Positions 8,676 through 14,086 of a DNA stretch of 27,686 nt are shown here, piece after piece. The stretch is taken from assembly GCA_046726275.1 (NCBI GenBank), contig JBKPAF010000091.1, forward strand, positions 1-27,686, in the 5' to 3' direction. The notes below the pieces were generated by a model. That model was not told the origin of the DNA and ran no database searches. It saw only the letters and a program-made list of their open reading frames with translations. Position 1 is the first letter of the stretch. Each line of letters starts with the position of its first letter. The position numbers and the translations under genes were made by a program. The DNA is from DASXTW01 sp046726275 (GTDB lineage Bacteria > Actinomycetota > UBA4738).

Positions 8676-9021
8676 ACCCGCAACCACCAGGCACGTGGCT
8701 CTGGTGCGCGCAACCGCCACCACGCTGGCTGCCCTGCTCGACTTCACCTACGACCATCTCACGGATCTGCACATCGCCATCGACGAGGTCTGCTCGCGCA
8801 TCCTGGCGACCTCTTCGCCGCGTGCCTCCCGGCTCGAGGTCCTCTTCACCCTCGAGGAGGCCGGCATCCGGATCCAGGCTTCCGGGGACACACCGCTCAA
8901 GCCCGGCGAGGAGTTCCTTACCACGTGGGCGCGCACCATTCTGGAGTCGGTGACCGACCATCTGGACGTGGCGGTCAAAGATGGGGTGGCCGTGGCCACC
9001 TTCCGGATACCCAGAGGATGA
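8662..9021 (+). CDS. RsbW-like anti-sigma factor (serine kinase fold)
   Basis: HATPase_c protein of the RsbW/SpoIIAB family, which binds and holds a SigB/SigF-type sigma factor and phosphorylates an anti-anti-sigma partner. The conserved opening SIRIPATTRHVALVRATAT, the N-box region LHIAIDEVCSRIL, and the short ~119-residue length from the GTG fit this family. The open frame extends upstream to 8539, so TTG at 8650 or GTG further up could also be used; I chose the GTG where family similarity begins. Its stop overlaps the ATG of the sigma gene (ATGA), the usual rsbW-sigB order, so the two proteins are translationally coupled. No RsbV-like antagonist gene is nearby. Confidence 0.82.
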   Translation: MSIRIPATTRHVALVRATATTLAALLDFTYDHLTDLHIAIDEVCSRILATSSPRASRLEVLFTLEEAGIRIQASGDTPLKPGEEFLTTWARTILESVTDHLDVAVKDGVAVATFRIPRG

Positions 9022-9803
9022 CGAGCACGATTCCTTCGCACGAACGACACCCTCAGCTGCCCAAGCCGGAGGTCAAGCGGCTCTTCCGCGAGCTCCGCCA
9101 GACGGAGGACCGGGAGATCCGGGCGAAGCTGATCGAGTCGCATCTGGGGCTCGTCGAGTATCTGGCCCGCCGCTTTGCCGGCCGGGGCGAGCCACTCGAC
9201 GATCTCGTGCAGGTCGCCACCATCGGATTGGTCAAGGCGGTCGACCGCTTCGACCCGCAGCGAGAGGTCGAATTCTCCACGTACGCCACACCCACCATCG
9301 TGGGCGAGCTCAAGCGGCACTTCCGGGACAAGGGGTGGGCCGTGCGGGTTCCCCGCCGCCTCCAGGAGCTGAACCTGCGCCTGGGTGGAGTGATCAGCCA
9401 GCTCTCCCAGGATCTCCAACGCTCCCCCACCGTCGCCGAGATCGCCGTCGCCGCCGAAGCCTCACAGGACGAGGTGCTGGAGGCCCTCGACTCGGCTCAC
9501 GCCTACAGCCTGATCTCGCTGGATGCGGGGGCCACGGAGGAAGGCCTCTCCTACCACGAGCAGATCGGGTCGGAGGACGAGGCCCTGGAGGCATTGGAAG
9601 ACCGGGTGAGCGTCGGGCCGTTGCTGCGTCAGCTTCCCCCCAGGGAGCGGCACATGCTCCACCTGCGGTTCTTCAAGGGCATGACCCAGAGCGAGATCGC
9701 CCAGGAGCTCGGGATCTCCCAGATGCACGTCTCTCGGTTGCTGGCGAAGACTCTGTCGACGCTCAGAGGAGGCCTTCAAGACGAGGGAGAGAAGAGGTCC
9801 TAG
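9018..9803 (+). CDS. SigB/SigF/SigG-type stress sigma factor
   Basis: Group 3 sigma-70 factor of 261 residues that directs RNA polymerase to stress or developmental promoters. Region 2.2 is LDDLVQVATIGLVKAVDRFD (about 60-79), regions 2.3-2.4 are EFSTYATPTIVGELKRHFRD through VRVPRRLQEL (85-117), region 3 spans about 120-170, and region 4 has LPPRERHMLHLRF and the helix-turn-helix MTQSEIAQELGISQMHVSRL. The start ATG overlaps the anti-sigma stop. The stop shares one base with the GTG of the downstream lipid-kinase-like gene, so three genes form one tightly coupled operon. It is probably held inactive by the upstream RsbW-like protein. Confidence 0.93.
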   Translation: MTSTIPSHERHPQLPKPEVKRLFRELRQTEDREIRAKLIESHLGLVEYLARRFAGRGEPLDDLVQVATIGLVKAVDRFDPQREVEFSTYATPTIVGELKRHFRDKGWAVRVPRRLQELNLRLGGVISQLSQDLQRSPTVAEIAVAAEASQDEVLEALDSAHAYSLISLDAGATEEGLSYHEQIGSEDEALEALEDRVSVGPLLRQLPPRERHMLHLRFFKGMTQSEIAQELGISQMHVSRLLAKTLSTLRGGLQDEGEKRS

Positions 9804-10717
9804 TGCGGCGCCTGCTCCTCGTCGTCAACGAGAACGCCTACCGGGTCACGCGCGAGCTTCGTCTCGCCATCGCCGACGTCCTCTCCGATGCCTTCAAGCT
9901 CGAGGAGGCGCCGACCGAGCGCCCTGGCCACGCCATCGACCTCACCCGGGAGGCCGTCCTCGACGGGGTGGAGGTCGTGGCGGCCCTGGGAGGTGACGGC
10001 ACGGTCAACGAGGTGGCGAACGGCCTGGCCGGAAGCGACGTCCCGATGGCCATCGTGCCGGGAGGAATGGCCAACGTCTTCGCTCGGTCGCTGAGCATCC
10101 CCGACGATGCCCTTGCCTCGACCCACCTGCTGGTGGGCAACGCGAAGGAGCCGCCCCGACGCGTGACCCTGGGCGCCGTCGGCGATCGCTACTTCACCAG
10201 CAACTGTGGGGTCGGCCTCGACGCCGCCATCGTCCGGAGGGTCGAGGAGCACCAGCGGGAGAAGAAACGCGGCGGCGACTGGTACTTCGTCTGGTCGGGA
10301 CTCCGCGTATTCTTCACCGGGTGCGATCGACGGGTCCCGCGCGTCCGGATCCGTTGGGGAGAGAACCTCGAGCATCTGAAAGACGACCTGTTCCTCGCCA
10401 TCGTCCAGAACACCGGCCCGTACACCTACCTGGGCAGGCGGCCCATGCGGCTCTGTCCGGACGCGGAACTGGACGGCGGCCTGGATTGCCTGGCCCTGGA
10501 CAGCCTCCGCACCCGGGTCGCGCTCTCCGTCGTGCTGTCCTCGTTCGGCTCGGCGCGGCACGTGGGCGGGCCGCACGTGCTCCACCTGAGGGATCAGCGC
10601 AAGGTCGCAGTCGAGTGCGAGCTACCCATGCCGGTTCAGATGGACGGGGAGTACATCGGCGAGCACGACCGCGTCGTGATCGAGGCCGTCCCGGATGCCC
10701 TGTCGCTCATCTGCTGA
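9803..10717 (+). CDS. Diacylglycerol kinase-like lipid kinase
   Basis: Catalytic-domain lipid kinase of the DagK/YegS/sphingosine-kinase superfamily, which phosphorylates diacylglycerol or a related lipid at the membrane. The nucleotide-binding motif GGDGTVNEV is at residues 63-71, followed by VPGGMANVFAR (usually GTGND-like in DgkB) and the C-terminal VQMDGEY found in these enzymes. The start is a GTG overlapping the sigma stop by one base (TAGTG), with a strong GAGGGAGAGAAGAGG purine run before it. It is 304 residues. Its coupling to a stress sigma factor suggests expression from the same transcript and a role in membrane lipid remodelling under stress; that link is inferred. Confidence 0.88.
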   Translation: MRRLLLVVNENAYRVTRELRLAIADVLSDAFKLEEAPTERPGHAIDLTREAVLDGVEVVAALGGDGTVNEVANGLAGSDVPMAIVPGGMANVFARSLSIPDDALASTHLLVGNAKEPPRRVTLGAVGDRYFTSNCGVGLDAAIVRRVEEHQREKKRGGDWYFVWSGLRVFFTGCDRRVPRVRIRWGENLEHLKDDLFLAIVQNTGPYTYLGRRPMRLCPDAELDGGLDCLALDSLRTRVALSVVLSSFGSARHVGGPHVLHLRDQRKVAVECELPMPVQMDGEYIGEHDRVVIEAVPDALSLIC

Positions 10718-10760
10718 ACTTCGGCGATCCGTTCGGAGGCGCCCGGGCCTGACCTTGCAG

Positions 10761-11555
10761 TCAGGACGTCCGGCGAAGGCGGTGGCGGTCCCGGACGGGC
10801 ACGGCCCGGGCCGGGTCGTTCGTCGCGACGGCGTCGACGCCTATCTCGAACAGCCGATCGATCTCGGCGGGAGCGTCCACCGTCCACGTCCCCACCAGCA
10901 CCCTGTCCGCATGGGCCGCGTCGACGAATTCCTTTCCCGCCCGGACCAGGGCCGGCACCTGAGGGAGCACCCAGGCGTGCTTCCGGGACCTGGCGTAGAC
11001 CAGTGAGGCCCATGGGTCGACGTCGGCGGTCGTGAGGATCCCGGTCGGCAGATTCCCGTCAAGCTCCTGGATCCGCTCGATCGAGAGCCAATTGAAGGAG
11101 GACACGAGCACGGGCCCTTGGAAGCGCGTCGCGTGCAGCAGGGAAACGACTTCGTGCGCGGCCGCCTCGCGGGGCGAATCGAACGAAGGTTCGCCCGGAA
11201 GGTTCTTGATCTCGATGTCGACCCCCACCGCCCCGTTCAAGGCCTCCAAAGCTTCTTCGAGTGTGGGAATCTCGGTCGCCGGGCCGCGGCCACCCGACGC
11301 GTCCAGCCGTTTCACCTCGTCGAGGGTCATGGTGTGGACGAGCCCCGAGCCATCGGTGGTGATGGAGACATCGAGGTCATGCAGGATGACGGGCACGTTG
11401 TCGGCGGTGAGCCGGACGTCGAGCTCGACGACGTCGGCGTCGGCCTCCACCGCGCCCCGGAACGAGGCAAGGGTGTTCTCCGGGAAAGCTGCGGACGCGC
11501 CACGGTGAGCGACCACGAGGGGCCGGATTTGTCGCTGGAAGTTCGTCAAAACCAT
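10761..11555 (-). CDS. Glycerophosphodiester phosphodiesterase (GDPD)
   Basis: TIM-barrel GDPD of the UgpQ/GlpQ family, which cleaves glycerophosphodiesters to sn-glycerol 3-phosphate and an alcohol. Catalytic and metal residues are visible: H17 and R18 in VVAHRGAS, ENTLASF, E44 and D46 in VELDVRLT, and H59 in VILHD; later EIKN and LVSSFNW motifs also fit. No signal peptide is seen, so it is probably cytoplasmic. It converges with the lipid-kinase-like gene, and both concern phospholipid metabolism, though they are separate transcripts. At 264 residues the length is typical. Its start abuts the -35 of the divergent whiB promoter. Confidence 0.93.
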   Translation of the reverse strand: MVLTNFQRQIRPLVVAHRGASAAFPENTLASFRGAVEADADVVELDVRLTADNVPVILHDLDVSITTDGSGLVHTMTLDEVKRLDASGGRGPATEIPTLEEALEALNGAVGVDIEIKNLPGEPSFDSPREAAAHEVVSLLHATRFQGPVLVSSFNWLSIERIQELDGNLPTGILTTADVDPWASLVYARSRKHAWVLPQVPALVRAGKEFVDAAHADRVLVGTWTVDAPAEIDRLFEIGVDAVATNDPARAVPVRDRHRLRRTS

Positions 11556-11584
11556 TGTGTCCGCCGAAGGGCGGTCAGTATAAT
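11555..11584 (+). promoter_or_regulatory. Probable whiB promoter
   Basis: A consensus -10 TATAAT at 11579-11584 follows a partial -35 TTGTGT (11555-11560) with an 18-base spacer. The transcript would start near 11591, giving a leader of about 110 bases before whiB. The -35 overlaps the start codon of the divergent GDPD gene. Confidence 0.55.
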
Positions 11585-11587
11585 CCG

Positions 11588-11652
11588 CGCCTCGCTCGGG
11601 CCCTGTTCGGATCGGGGAAACCGGGGGCGGCCAGTGTCCGCCGAGCGAGGCG
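11588..11652 (+). ncRNA. Long-range stem in the whiB leader RNA
   Basis: CGCCTCGCTCGG (11588-11599) is perfectly complementary to CCGAGCGAGGCG (11641-11652), a 12-base-pair GC-rich stem enclosing 41 bases. The left arm begins at or just before the predicted transcript start, so the stem would close the 5' end of the mRNA. About 48 bases then remain before the whiB start, with a GGGAGGGGGG ribosome site. I do not recognise a known riboswitch; it could be an attenuator, a stabiliser, or chance in GC-rich DNA. Confidence 0.45.
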
Positions 11653-11700
11653 AGCCCGCGTGGTCAACCGTCTGTTGTCCGGCTCGGGAGGGGGGTCGCC

Positions 11701-11970
11701 ATGGACTGGGTGCACCGTGCTCGCTGCAAGGACGAGGATCCCGAACTCTTCTTCCCTGTAGGCACCACCGGCCCAGCAGCCTCCCAGATCGCGGCAGCGA
11801 AGGCGATCTGCATGCAATGCGACGTTCGAGCTCTCTGCCTCGAGTGGGCGATGGCCACCGCCCAGGATTCAGGAGTGTGGGGGGGCCTGTCCGAGGAGGA
11901 GCGCCGCGCGCTCCGGCGGGCCCGGCGCCGCGCTGCGGCTGCCAGGGTCGCCGTGCCCGTTCGGGCCTAG
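11701..11970 (+). CDS. WhiB-family iron-sulfur transcription factor
   Basis: Small actinobacteria-specific 4Fe-4S protein that responds to redox or nitric oxide and regulates transcription, usually with the main sigma factor. Cluster ligands are C9, C37, C40 and C46 (CMQCDVRALC), followed by the family GVWGG turn and a basic C-terminal tail rich in Arg/Ala for DNA contact. At 89 residues it fits the WhiB1/WhiB2 size class, but I cannot assign the subclass by eye. A strong purine-rich ribosome site precedes the ATG. Its stop codon overlaps that of nth on the other strand. The GDPD gene is divergent upstream. Confidence 0.95.
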   Translation: MDWVHRARCKDEDPELFFPVGTTGPAASQIAAAKAICMQCDVRALCLEWAMATAQDSGVWGGLSEEERRALRRARRRAAAARVAVPVRA

Positions 11971-12662
11971 ACCCGGCTCGACGGGCACAGGTCGTTCACC
12001 GGGCACACCTCGCACCGGGGTGTGGGTGCCTTGCAGACCTGCCGGCCGTGTTCGATCAGGACATAGGTGAACGAGAACCAATCCTTCCTTGGGAGGATCC
12101 TCATCAGGTCCTGCTCGACCTTGTCGGGATCCTCGTGAGTGGTGAACCCCAATCGCCGGCTCACCCGCCTGACGTGGGTGTCCACGGCCACTCCGGCCTC
12201 CGGATCCCTACGATGCTCGTCCGGGTAGGCGTTCCCCTGCACGATGTTTGCCGTCTTCCGAGCCACTCCCGGAAGCGAGTCGAGCTCCCGCATCGATCTC
12301 GGCACTTCCCCACCATAGTCCTCGATGATCTTGCGGCAGGCGGCCTTGATCGCCTTCGTCTTCTGGTTGAAGAAGCCGGTCGGCCTGATGTCGGCTGCGA
12401 GCTCGGCTTCCGGAACCTTCACGTAGTCCTCGCAGCTTCGATACTTCTGGAACAGGGTTTCGGTCACCTTGTTGACTCGCTCGTCCGTGCACTGAGCCGA
12501 CAGGATCGTAGCGATCAGCATCTCCAGCGGGGTGGAGAACCGAAGGGCGACGGTGGCTTCCGGGTTCGCCTCCTTGAGCCGCCTGATCACCTCCGGCGCC
12601 CGTTCCGCGAGAGGGCTGTTTCGGGTCAGTTTCGGGCGCGCGCGCTTTCTGGTTCCACCCAT
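11967..12662 (-). CDS. nth: Endonuclease III, DNA glycosylase/AP lyase
   Basis: Base-excision repair enzyme that removes oxidised pyrimidines and cuts the abasic site. The helix-hairpin-helix LPGVARKTANIV carries catalytic K136, and VAVDTHVRRV carries D161. The C-terminal iron-sulfur motif is complete: C210-X6-C217-X2-C220-X5-C226. A short insertion of about seven residues (PDEHRRDPEAG region) separates the HhH from the catalytic Asp compared with the E. coli enzyme. Start is ATG at 12662; an adjacent in-frame GTG at 12665 is possible. The gene converges with whiB, and the two stop codons share the tetranucleotide CTAG (11967-11970). Confidence 0.95.
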   Translation of the reverse strand: MGGTRKRARPKLTRNSPLAERAPEVIRRLKEANPEATVALRFSTPLEMLIATILSAQCTDERVNKVTETLFQKYRSCEDYVKVPEAELAADIRPTGFFNQKTKAIKAACRKIIEDYGGEVPRSMRELDSLPGVARKTANIVQGNAYPDEHRRDPEAGVAVDTHVRRVSRRLGFTTHEDPDKVEQDLMRILPRKDWFSFTYVLIEHGRQVCKAPTPRCEVCPVNDLCPSSRV

Positions 12663-12721
12663 CACGTCACGTCCATGGCATCCAACGCGATCAGAGTCAT
12701 CGCCGTGACGAAGCCTACTTG

Positions 12722-12748
12722 GCCGCGGGGCCGGGCTGGCCCAGCGGC
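12722..12748. repeat. GC-rich inverted repeat (hairpin)
   Basis: GCCGCGGGGCC and GGCCCAGCGGC can pair as an 11-base stem with one mismatch and a five-base loop, in the 130 bases between nth and the small zinc-finger gene. No T-run follows on either strand, so it is not a classical intrinsic terminator, although it lies just downstream of the zinc-finger gene on the minus strand. The rest of this gap shows nothing I recognise. Confidence 0.35.
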
Positions 12749-12792
12749 TACGTCGAGCCCGCGGAAGGCGCTACCCCGGGATCAGGGCCCGC

Positions 12793-12978
12793 TCAGGCCT
12801 TGCCTTCGAGCAGACGCTTGCCTCGGTAGTTGGGGAAGTGGAGATCCGCGTGCTGCCAGCAGAGCGCGTCCAGGTTGTAGATGGAGAGGCGCGTTAGACA
12901 GCCGGGTGCAGCGCAGGTCCTCCGCTCGCTCCTCATGGGCGAGGGCGGAGGCATCTTCCCTGGCCGGCTCCCCTTCAT
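12793..12978 (-). CDS. Small zinc-finger-like protein
   Basis: A 61-codon frame with a convincing metal-site pattern C-X4-C-X12-C-X2-H: CAAPGC then CWQH, around the conserved-looking core LSIYNLDALCWQH, followed by a basic tail FPNYRGKRLLEGK. Similar CxxxxC...YN...CxxH small proteins occur in actinobacteria; the role is unknown, perhaps a nucleic-acid or protein-binding adaptor. The N-terminal ~20 residues look poorly ordered. The start is uncertain: ATG at 12978, 12954 or 12936. A strong AAAGGAGG lies about 22 bases upstream of 12978, too far for optimal use. Another frame is open over the same DNA but lacks any motif. Confidence 0.6.
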   Translation of the reverse strand: MKGSRPGKMPPPSPMRSERRTCAAPGCLTRLSIYNLDALCWQHADLHFPNYRGKRLLEGKA

Positions 12979-13101
12979 CGATCCGCTCAGACGGGCAACG
13001 CCTCCTTTGCTTCTCTATTCGCACGGAGGAGCAGGGCAGTTTCCCGAAGCGCTAAGAAGTTTGTGAAGAAACGCTGAGAACGTGAGGAGTCGGCCGGAGG
13101 C

Positions 13102-13350
13102 TCAGGGTTCGTCGAGCCTGTGCTCCAGCTGGATGGCCTGCCGGACCTTCCACAGGAGGTGCTGAGGCGCCTGAGAGCGACACTTCTGCTTCACGATCGC
13201 CTTCAGCTCTCTCTGGAACTCCGCCCGTTCGAAGCAGGGAGGGCAGGTGCCGAGGTGGTCCGCCAGGCGGGCAGCCTCACCCGGATCGAGCTCCCCATGA
13301 AGGAAGTGCTCGATCTCCGCCAGAACCTCTTCGCAGCTAATCTCGGACAA
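13102..13350 (-). CDS. rsrA: RsrA-type zinc anti-sigma factor
   Basis: Redox-sensing zinc-binding anti-sigma factor that holds the SigR-like sigma and releases it when its cysteines form a disulfide. From the TTG at 13350 it has 82 residues with C6, H32, C36 and C39 (HLGTCPPC), the same spacing as the C11/H37/C41/C44 set of Streptomyces RsrA, plus a later C57. I prefer the TTG because a GGGAG site lies seven bases upstream and homologues begin close to the first cysteine; the in-frame GTG at 13356 has the site too close. The gene overlaps the 3' end of the sigma gene by 14 bases, so the pair is coupled. Confidence 0.88.
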   Translation of the reverse strand: MSEISCEEVLAEIEHFLHGELDPGEAARLADHLGTCPPCFERAEFQRELKAIVKQKCRSQAPQHLLWKVRQAIQLEHRLDEP

Positions 13351-13918
13351 GGCCACGCTCCCGTACCACGTCCCATAACCGCTTCTCGAGCGCTCTTCTT
13401 CCCCGATGGAGCCGGGACATCACGGTCCCTATGGGCACGCCGGTGATGTCGGCGATCTCCTTGTAGCTGAAACCTTCGACATCGGCCAGGAGGACCGCGA
13501 TCCTGAACTGCTCCGGGAGCGAGGACAGGGCCTCCTGGACGTCCTCGTCGGGAAGGGCCTCGATGACGGAGGCCTCTGCGGAGGGCTCGGCTGCACGCTC
13601 GGCCATCCTCGAGTACAGGTACCAGTCCTCGACCTCCTCGTCCGAGATGGTCTGGGGCTCCCGTTGCTTCTTCCTGTAGCTGTTGATGAAGGTGTTCATC
13701 AGGATCCGATAGAGCCACGCCTTGAGGTTGGTCCCCTCCTGGAACTGATGGAACCCTCGATAGGCGCGCAGGAACGTCTCCTGGATGAGGTCTTCGGCGT
13801 CGGAGGCGTTCCGGGTCAGGCGGAAGGCCGCCGAATACATCCCGTTCAGCAGCGGAAGGGCCTCGGCTTCGAACCTGGCCTCCAGATCCTGGTTGCTCCT
13901 GGCTTCAGCTTGGCTCAT
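13337..13918 (-). CDS. sigR: ECF sigma factor, SigR/SigH (thiol-oxidative stress) type
   Basis: Extracytoplasmic-function sigma factor that directs the disulfide-stress response in actinobacteria. The opening ARFEAEALPLLNGMYSAAFR and NASDAEDLIQETFLRAYR are typical of region 2 in the SigR/SigH subgroup. Region 4 has LSSLPEQFRIAVLLADVEG and the helix-turn-helix FSYKEIADITGVPIGTVMSR. Partner RsrA follows with a 14-base overlap. The start is uncertain: ATG at 13918 gives 193 residues, while ATG 13936 and GTG 13957 extend it; alternative long and short forms are known for Streptomyces SigR, so more than one could be used. I saw no clear GGAAT-N18-GTT self-promoter in the 170 bases upstream. Divergent from ftsH. 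Confidence 0.92.
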   Translation of the reverse strand: MSQAEARSNQDLEARFEAEALPLLNGMYSAAFRLTRNASDAEDLIQETFLRAYRGFHQFQEGTNLKAWLYRILMNTFINSYRKKQREPQTISDEEVEDWYLYSRMAERAAEPSAEASVIEALPDEDVQEALSSLPEQFRIAVLLADVEGFSYKEIADITGVPIGTVMSRLHRGRRALEKRLWDVVRERGLVRD

Positions 13919-14086
13919 CACGCACCGTGATCGCATGGTACCCGCTGGCGCCGTCACGGGACGGCGACCGCCGGTCGAGGCGCTACCTAAAGAAAGGAGG
14001 ACCCCTTTCGGCTGGGCGGGTGGGAAGATGTACGGTAGGAATCTCAGCCCGGTTCGATCCCGGGATCATCCAAGAGGACAGGAATC

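Noticed and set aside
12782..13024. 80-codon minus-strand frame overlapping the small zinc-finger-like gene, with a GTG start nearer the AAAGGAGG site
   Set aside because: It has no conserved pattern, while the alternative frame has the C-X4-C-X12-C-X2-H motif. A frameshift joining the two cannot be fully excluded.
11118..13055. 645-codon plus-strand frame spanning GDPD, whiB and nth
   Set aside because: It runs across three well-supported genes in other frames and has no recognisable motif; expected in high-GC DNA.
13958..14086. Search for a SigR-type self-promoter (GGAAT-N18-GTT) between sigR and ftsH
   Set aside because: GGAAT at 14038 is present on the plus strand but the following GTT is only nine to ten bases away, and no match was found on the minus strand.
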